In this document: in pieces, positions 60,523 to 64,000 of the stretch
How positions within the stretch are numbered: the first letter of the stretch is position 1
How the letters are laid out: each line of letters opens with the position of its first letter
Assembly: GCA_040386975.1 (NCBI GenBank)
Contig: JAZKEO010000007.1
Location: 186,001-250,000 of the forward strand
Length of the DNA stretch: 64,000 bases
Direction: 5' to 3'
DNA from: M2408 sp040386975
Lineage (GTDB): Bacteria > Bacteroidota > Bacteroidia > Flavobacteriales_D > Crocinitomicaceae
The notes under the pieces: model-generated
Database searches by the model: none
What the model saw: the letters and a program-made list of their open reading frames with translations, nothing else
Told to the model about the DNA's origin: nothing
Made by a program: the position numbers and the translations under genes

Positions 60523-60969
60523 TTATTCTCCTACAACTTCAAATTTGAATGTTGGTTTAACACCTTTGTGTAAATTTGCTTCAGCTTCAAAAGTACCAAC
60601 TTCTCTGATTGGTTCGTCTTTGATTTTTAAAGATTTACGATCGATGTCAAATCCAGCAGTTTTCAATGCTTCAGATAATTGAACTGTATTTACAGAACCA
60701 AAGATTTTACCGTTTTCACCAACTTTCGTTGAGATAGTAACAGTAACATCAACTAATTTTGCAGCGATTGCTTCAGCTTCAGCTAATATTTTTGATTCTT
60801 TGTGAGATTTTTGTTTCATTGTTTCAGCGTGTGCTTTCTTTGCAGAAGCAGTTGCTAAGGTTGCATAACCTTGTGGGATTAAAAAGTTACGACCGTATCC
60901 TGGTTTAACATTCACAGTTTCGTCTTTATAACCCAACTTATCTACGTTTTTCTTTAAGATAACTTCCAT
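60523..60969 (-). CDS. rplI: 50S ribosomal protein L9
   Basis: A 148-residue L9 with N-domain MEVILKKNVDKLGYKDETVNVKPGYGRNFLIPQG, the long connecting helix (about 45-75) and C-domain (GKIFGSVNTVQLSEAL). Binds 23S rRNA at the base of L1. Last gene of rpsF-rpsR-rplI. Confidence 0.97.
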   Translation of the reverse strand: MEVILKKNVDKLGYKDETVNVKPGYGRNFLIPQGYATLATASAKKAHAETMKQKSHKESKILAEAEAIAAKLVDVTVTISTKVGENGKIFGSVNTVQLSEALKTAGFDIDRKSLKIKDEPIREVGTFEAEANLHKGVKPTFKFEVVGE

Positions 60970-61001
60970 TGTACTATACGTTTTTTAAATGATAAATTCG
61001 A

Positions 61002-61262
61002 TTATTTTAACATATCACCTACGTAAGGTAATATTGCTAAATGACGAGCTCTTTTGATTGCTTTGTTAACTTTGTTTTGGTACTTTGCAGAAGTTCCAGT
61101 GATACGACGAGGAAGAATTTTCCCTTGTTCGTTGATCAATTTCAATAAGAAATTAGGATCTTTGAAATCTACAAACTTAATACCGCTTTTTTTGAAACGG
61201 CAGTATTTTGCTTTTTTAATATCGATGTTAATCGGCGTTAAATAACGAATATCGTTTGACAT
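61002..61262 (-). CDS. rpsR: 30S ribosomal protein S18
   Basis: An 86-residue S18 with FVDFKDPNFLLKLINEQGKI and LPRRITGTSAKYQNKVNKAI. Partner of S6 on the 30S platform. Middle gene of the operon; no ssb or priB gene is interposed. Confidence 0.97.
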   Translation of the reverse strand: MSNDIRYLTPINIDIKKAKYCRFKKSGIKFVDFKDPNFLLKLINEQGKILPRRITGTSAKYQNKVNKAIKRARHLAILPYVGDMLK

Positions 61263-61287
61263 GTTTTTTAATTTTTAATGATAAATA

Positions 61288-61644
61288 CTAAGCTTCAGCG
61301 CTTACAGTTTTTGCTTCACCCATTTTCACTCTTCTTTTTACAGAATAAGCTTGGTGATCTTTACACATTTTAACTGTTAAGAAACGCATAACACGCTCGT
61401 CACGTTTAAAAGAGATTTCTAAATCGTTGATAAGGTTACCTCCACCTTCAAATTCTAACAAGAAGTAAAATCCTGTTGTTTTTTTCTGGATTGGGTAAGC
61501 CAATTTTTTCAATCCCCATTTCTCGCTGTGCTTAAGTTTACCACCAAAAGAGGCGATTTCACTTTCGAATTTTTGCACTGCTTCCTTTGCCTGATCATCA
61601 GACAAAACGGGAGTTAAAATGAAAACAGTTTCGTAAGAATTCAT
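61288..61644 (-). CDS. rpsF: 30S ribosomal protein S6
   Basis: A 118-residue S6 with YETVFILTPVLSDDQAKEAV, KKLAYPIQKKTTGFYFLLEF and RDERVMRFLTVKM. Operon leader behind a consensus -7 element at 61686-61679. Confidence 0.97.
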   Translation of the reverse strand: MNSYETVFILTPVLSDDQAKEAVQKFESEIASFGGKLKHSEKWGLKKLAYPIQKKTTGFYFLLEFEGGGNLINDLEISFKRDERVMRFLTVKMCKDHQAYSVKRRVKMGEAKTVSAEA

Positions 61645-61678
61645 AAAATTTTGAATTTAATTAATAAAATAATGGGTG

Positions 61679-61686
61679 CAAAGATA
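61679..61686 (-). promoter_or_regulatory. -7 promoter element of rpsF operon
   Basis: Minus strand TATCTTTG, 34 nt before the rpsF ATG. Confidence 0.7.
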
Positions 61687-61740
61687 GTGTTTTATTTTTA
61701 AATAGTAGTATTTGAAAGAAAAATCTTTAAAATAAGACTT

Positions 61741-63192
61741 TTAGCTTATTTGATTGTTAGACTTAGATAAATTACCAAGAGTAATAAAAATGGCACAAAT
61801 TGCCCAAATTGGCATAGCTGCTTTATCCGTATCGAAATAATTGTTCAAAATTCCATGGAAGAAATATGTTACTAAAGCTAAAATCATAGCTAAAATTAAG
61901 GTTCGCATTTCTTTGTCTTTTTTGTCGAAATCGATGTAAAGTCTAATTCCTGTATAAAAAATCGATGCAATTAATGCTAGAACACTTAACAAACCAATTG
62001 TTCCTGTCTCTGCCATTGGACCTAAATATTCACTGTGAGCATTTCCGCCATTGCCAAAATTCGTTGAAATAATTGTTAGATTTTCAGGTTCTTGAAAACG
62101 AGCATATTCAAAAGCGAATGTTCCTGGACCAAAACCAAAAAATGGACGTTCCATATACATGTCAATCGCACATGACCAACGGTTTAAACGTTCTAAATTG
62201 GATGCGTCGGAAGTTACGTTTGAAACACTTTCCATACGTTCGCCAAAATCTTCTGTAGTATGTTCCGCGTTGTTTTTAGCCAAACTTTGTTCAATAGCTG
62301 TCCAAGAGAAAAATACGACAATCCCAATAGTTACTGTTGTTGCTAGAATCCAAGAAAATTTAATTTTAAATTTAATCAAGAATAAAACAAAAAGTGCGAC
62401 AATAATACTCAACCATGCTGCACGGGTGTATGAAAAATAAAGTGCGAGTAAATTGATAGTAAAAACTGATATTAAAATGAGTTGTACAAGTGGATTGTGT
62501 TTTTTTGAAAAATAAATTCCAACAACCAAAGGTAAAACAAATGCAACCAGAGCCCCATAAATGGTATGGTCTTTAAAAAGTGGATTCATTACCCAATGTC
62601 CTTCTTTTTCCCCAAATTGATACGAAGCGTGCGTTACGAGTGTGTATAACATCGCAATTGTCATTCCTGCAATAAAAAGGTATAAAAAGGTCAGAATGTT
62701 TTTTCTCTTTTGAAAAACAGAAGCTCCGTAAAAAAAAACGGGGATAATAAACCACAATTTAGCTAAGAAAAACTTAAATGAAGCTACTGGATTTGAACTC
62801 GTTATGGAAGTGATAAAAATCCAAAGGAGGTAAAATACGATTATCCAAACAAGTTGTGATTTGAATAAAAAACGTGGAAATACTTGAAATTTTATTTGTT
62901 GAATCACAAGTAAAAGCATCAGACCGAAAAGCATCGGTTCAGTTGGGATAAACAAACCAAAACTTTGAGTGTATTCTTCAATGTTTATGGAAATTGGAAC
63001 AAAAAAGAATAAGCTTAAAAAAGTGATTTCGGTATAAAAAATCGCTCCGTAAACGGCAAATAAAACAATCGGTAAAAGCGAAAAATACCACGAATCATTC
63101 CAAAGGAAAAATAAGGAAATCGCACAGAAAATCAAACTGGCAAAAACAAGCCATTTATTTTCTTTTAGACCAAATGTGATTTTAGAAAACAT
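61741..63192 (-). CDS. O-antigen ligase/polymerase family membrane protein
   Basis: A 483-residue protein with about eleven to twelve hydrophobic helices and a large periplasmic loop (about 300-380) bearing RPFFGFGPGTF and GNAHSEYLGPMAETG, the Wzy_C (WaaL/Wzy) signature with the essential loop His. Such proteins polymerise or ligate surface polysaccharide on the periplasmic side. It lies 5 nt after a Wzz-like gene, supporting a polymerase-with-length-regulator pair; ligase remains possible. Confidence 0.88.
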   Translation of the reverse strand: MFSKITFGLKENKWLVFASLIFCAISLFFLWNDSWYFSLLPIVLFAVYGAIFYTEITFLSLFFFVPISINIEEYTQSFGLFIPTEPMLFGLMLLLVIQQIKFQVFPRFLFKSQLVWIIVFYLLWIFITSITSSNPVASFKFFLAKLWFIIPVFFYGASVFQKRKNILTFLYLFIAGMTIAMLYTLVTHASYQFGEKEGHWVMNPLFKDHTIYGALVAFVLPLVVGIYFSKKHNPLVQLILISVFTINLLALYFSYTRAAWLSIIVALFVLFLIKFKIKFSWILATTVTIGIVVFFSWTAIEQSLAKNNAEHTTEDFGERMESVSNVTSDASNLERLNRWSCAIDMYMERPFFGFGPGTFAFEYARFQEPENLTIISTNFGNGGNAHSEYLGPMAETGTIGLLSVLALIASIFYTGIRLYIDFDKKDKEMRTLILAMILALVTYFFHGILNNYFDTDKAAMPIWAICAIFITLGNLSKSNNQIS

Positions 63193-63197
63193 GAAAC

Positions 63198-64000
63198 TTA
63201 AGCCATATTTCTTAACTCTTTTATTTTTTCTTGAATCAACAATCCAAAAATCAATAAAATAGCAGTCATTAAGCTGGTTACTAAAATGATAATAGCTTTT
63301 TTAGGTTTTTCTTTTTTATCGGCAACCACAGCTTTCTCAACAACAAATTTATGGTTGAAGTTGGTGTTTGCATCAGATTCAGCTTGCTCGTAAGCTTCTT
63401 CCATGAAAGCCAATTTTACCGTTTTTTCATTTCTTAAAATGTACAGTCCGTCAAATTCAGCTCCATGTTTGATGTTTACATCTATTTGTTTTCTAACAAA
63501 CTCTTTGTCAGCTGGATTTTTAGCATCGATTAAAGCTTGAAATAAATTTGCTCTTGCTTCCGAAGTAACAACACCAATTGCAGACAAAGAATCCAATTTA
63601 TGCGACAATTGATTCATTGACGTTTCAATTAATTCTTTTTTACGTTTGTTGATTTCATAAGCAGGAACTGTTCTTTCTTTTACCATTTGATTTTTAACGG
63701 TATCAATCAAATCGACAATTTTGTTTGCAATTTCAGCCGCTAATTCACGGTCTCTATCCAAAACATCAATTTGTATGGAGCCGTATTTTGTACGTGTAAA
63801 TTGAATGTGACTCGAATAAGCCAAACCTAATTTATAGTTTTTATTAGCATCATTTGCATCGATTTCGTAGTGTTTCATCAAATCGTAACGTTTCACTAAA
63901 ATGTCGCGAATACGTGAAGATGACAAAATTTGCACCAATTGTTCTGCTTGTTCTTCCTCTCCAAAATCCATAGAAGAAGCTTTCGCATTACGTTGTTCAG
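63198..64000 (-). CDS. Wzz/chain-length determinant-like protein (5' end outside window)
   Basis: The frame is open to the right edge (upstream residues EQRNAKASS precede the first visible Met), so the N-terminus with the first membrane helix is outside. Visible are LVQILSSSRIRDILVKRYDL, typical for Bacteroidota Wzz proteins, a long coiled-coil (about 110-170 of the visible part), and the second TM helix near the end (AIIILVTSLMTAILLIFGLL) with a short cytoplasmic tail. Lacks a tyrosine-kinase domain. It controls length or export of the polysaccharide made with the downstream polymerase-like protein. Confidence 0.85.
   Translation of the reverse strand, partial: EQRNAKASSMDFGEEEQAEQLVQILSSSRIRDILVKRYDLMKHYEIDANDANKNYKLGLAYSSHIQFTRTKYGSIQIDVLDRDRELAAEIANKIVDLIDTVKNQMVKERTVPAYEINKRKKELIETSMNQLSHKLDSLSAIGVVTSEARANLFQALIDAKNPADKEFVRKQIDVNIKHGAEFDGLYILRNEKTVKLAFMEEAYEQAESDANTNFNHKFVVEKAVVADKKEKPKKAIIILVTSLMTAILLIFGLLIQEKIKELRNMA

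Noticed and set aside
1..64000. tRNA, rRNA or CRISPR loci
   Set aside because: Spacers were read on both strands; none shows a tRNA cloverleaf, CCA-type 3' end, rRNA core sequence or repeat-spacer array.

Overview
The window is chromosomal DNA of low G+C content from a member of the Bacteroidota, most likely order Flavobacteriales and close to Crocinitomicaceae/Fluviicola-like lineages (lineage inferred, not searched). Supporting signs are type IX secretion (T9SS) parts and cargo (a PorW/SprE-like lipoprotein, a PorE-like OmpA protein, three giant proteins with T9SS-type C-termini), a Bacteroidota-type omega subunit, SpII lipoproteins, lack of Shine-Dalgarno sequences, and repeated TAnnTTTG promoter elements at -7. 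No rRNA, tRNA, CRISPR array, prophage or intact insertion sequence was seen.

Layout. 1-5.1 kb: 3'-truncated phosphohexomutase, yggS and DUF1015 (minus), divergent tyrS, a lipoprotein. 5.2-8.5 kb: PorE-like protein and a TPR protein (minus). 8.5-9.3 kb: the only long non-coding stretch, holding a MITE-like element with target duplication, a candidate small RNA and a possible gene remnant. 9.3-15.4 kb: ddl, tlyA/uvrC divergent pair, metK, HAD phosphatase. 15.4-18.8 kb: membrane protein, AtpZ-like protein and porW (minus). 19-23.2 kb: lipoprotein, then the conserved bamD-rpoZ-coaBC-DUF4835 run. 23.2-25.8 kb: two paralogous lipoproteins and an acyltransferase (minus). 25.9-29.5 kb: pabB-tilS and a glycosyltransferase. 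30.2-33.5 kb: a metal-uptake trio (HYC_CC_PP protein, TonB-dependent receptor, HMA protein). 33.6-39.9 kb: dprA, a beta-barrel protein plus waaA, bactofilin plus M23 peptidase, ppa, a carboxypeptidase-regulatory-like protein. 40-43.4 kb: Gfo/Idh oxidoreductase, lipoprotein, sugar transferase. 43.5-54.4 kb: three large T9SS-secreted proteins. 54.5-57.8 kb: thrS-infC-rpmI-rplT (minus). 58-60.3 kb: a lone molybdenum hydroxylase large subunit. 60.5-61.6 kb: rpsF-rpsR-rplI. 61.7-64 kb: O-antigen ligase-like protein and a truncated Wzz-like protein.

Most genes serve housekeeping (translation, cofactors, DNA repair) or envelope building and secretion. The least ordinary content is in repeats and regulatory geometry: (1) a roughly 120-bp imperfect palindrome present three times, each 3-8 nt after a stop codon, in the same orientation, with arms that co-vary between copies; (2) a short repeat always read as A/T-S-T-(G/S)-S-(A/V) inside the coding sequence of four unrelated proteins, with an intergenic hairpin copy; (3) at least five genes whose start codon lies exactly 4 nt after the -7 promoter element, implying leaderless mRNAs; (4) a tlyA gene whose promoter leaves no ATG/GTG/TTG start available. 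Coordinates of start codons were adjusted where the sequence supports it.
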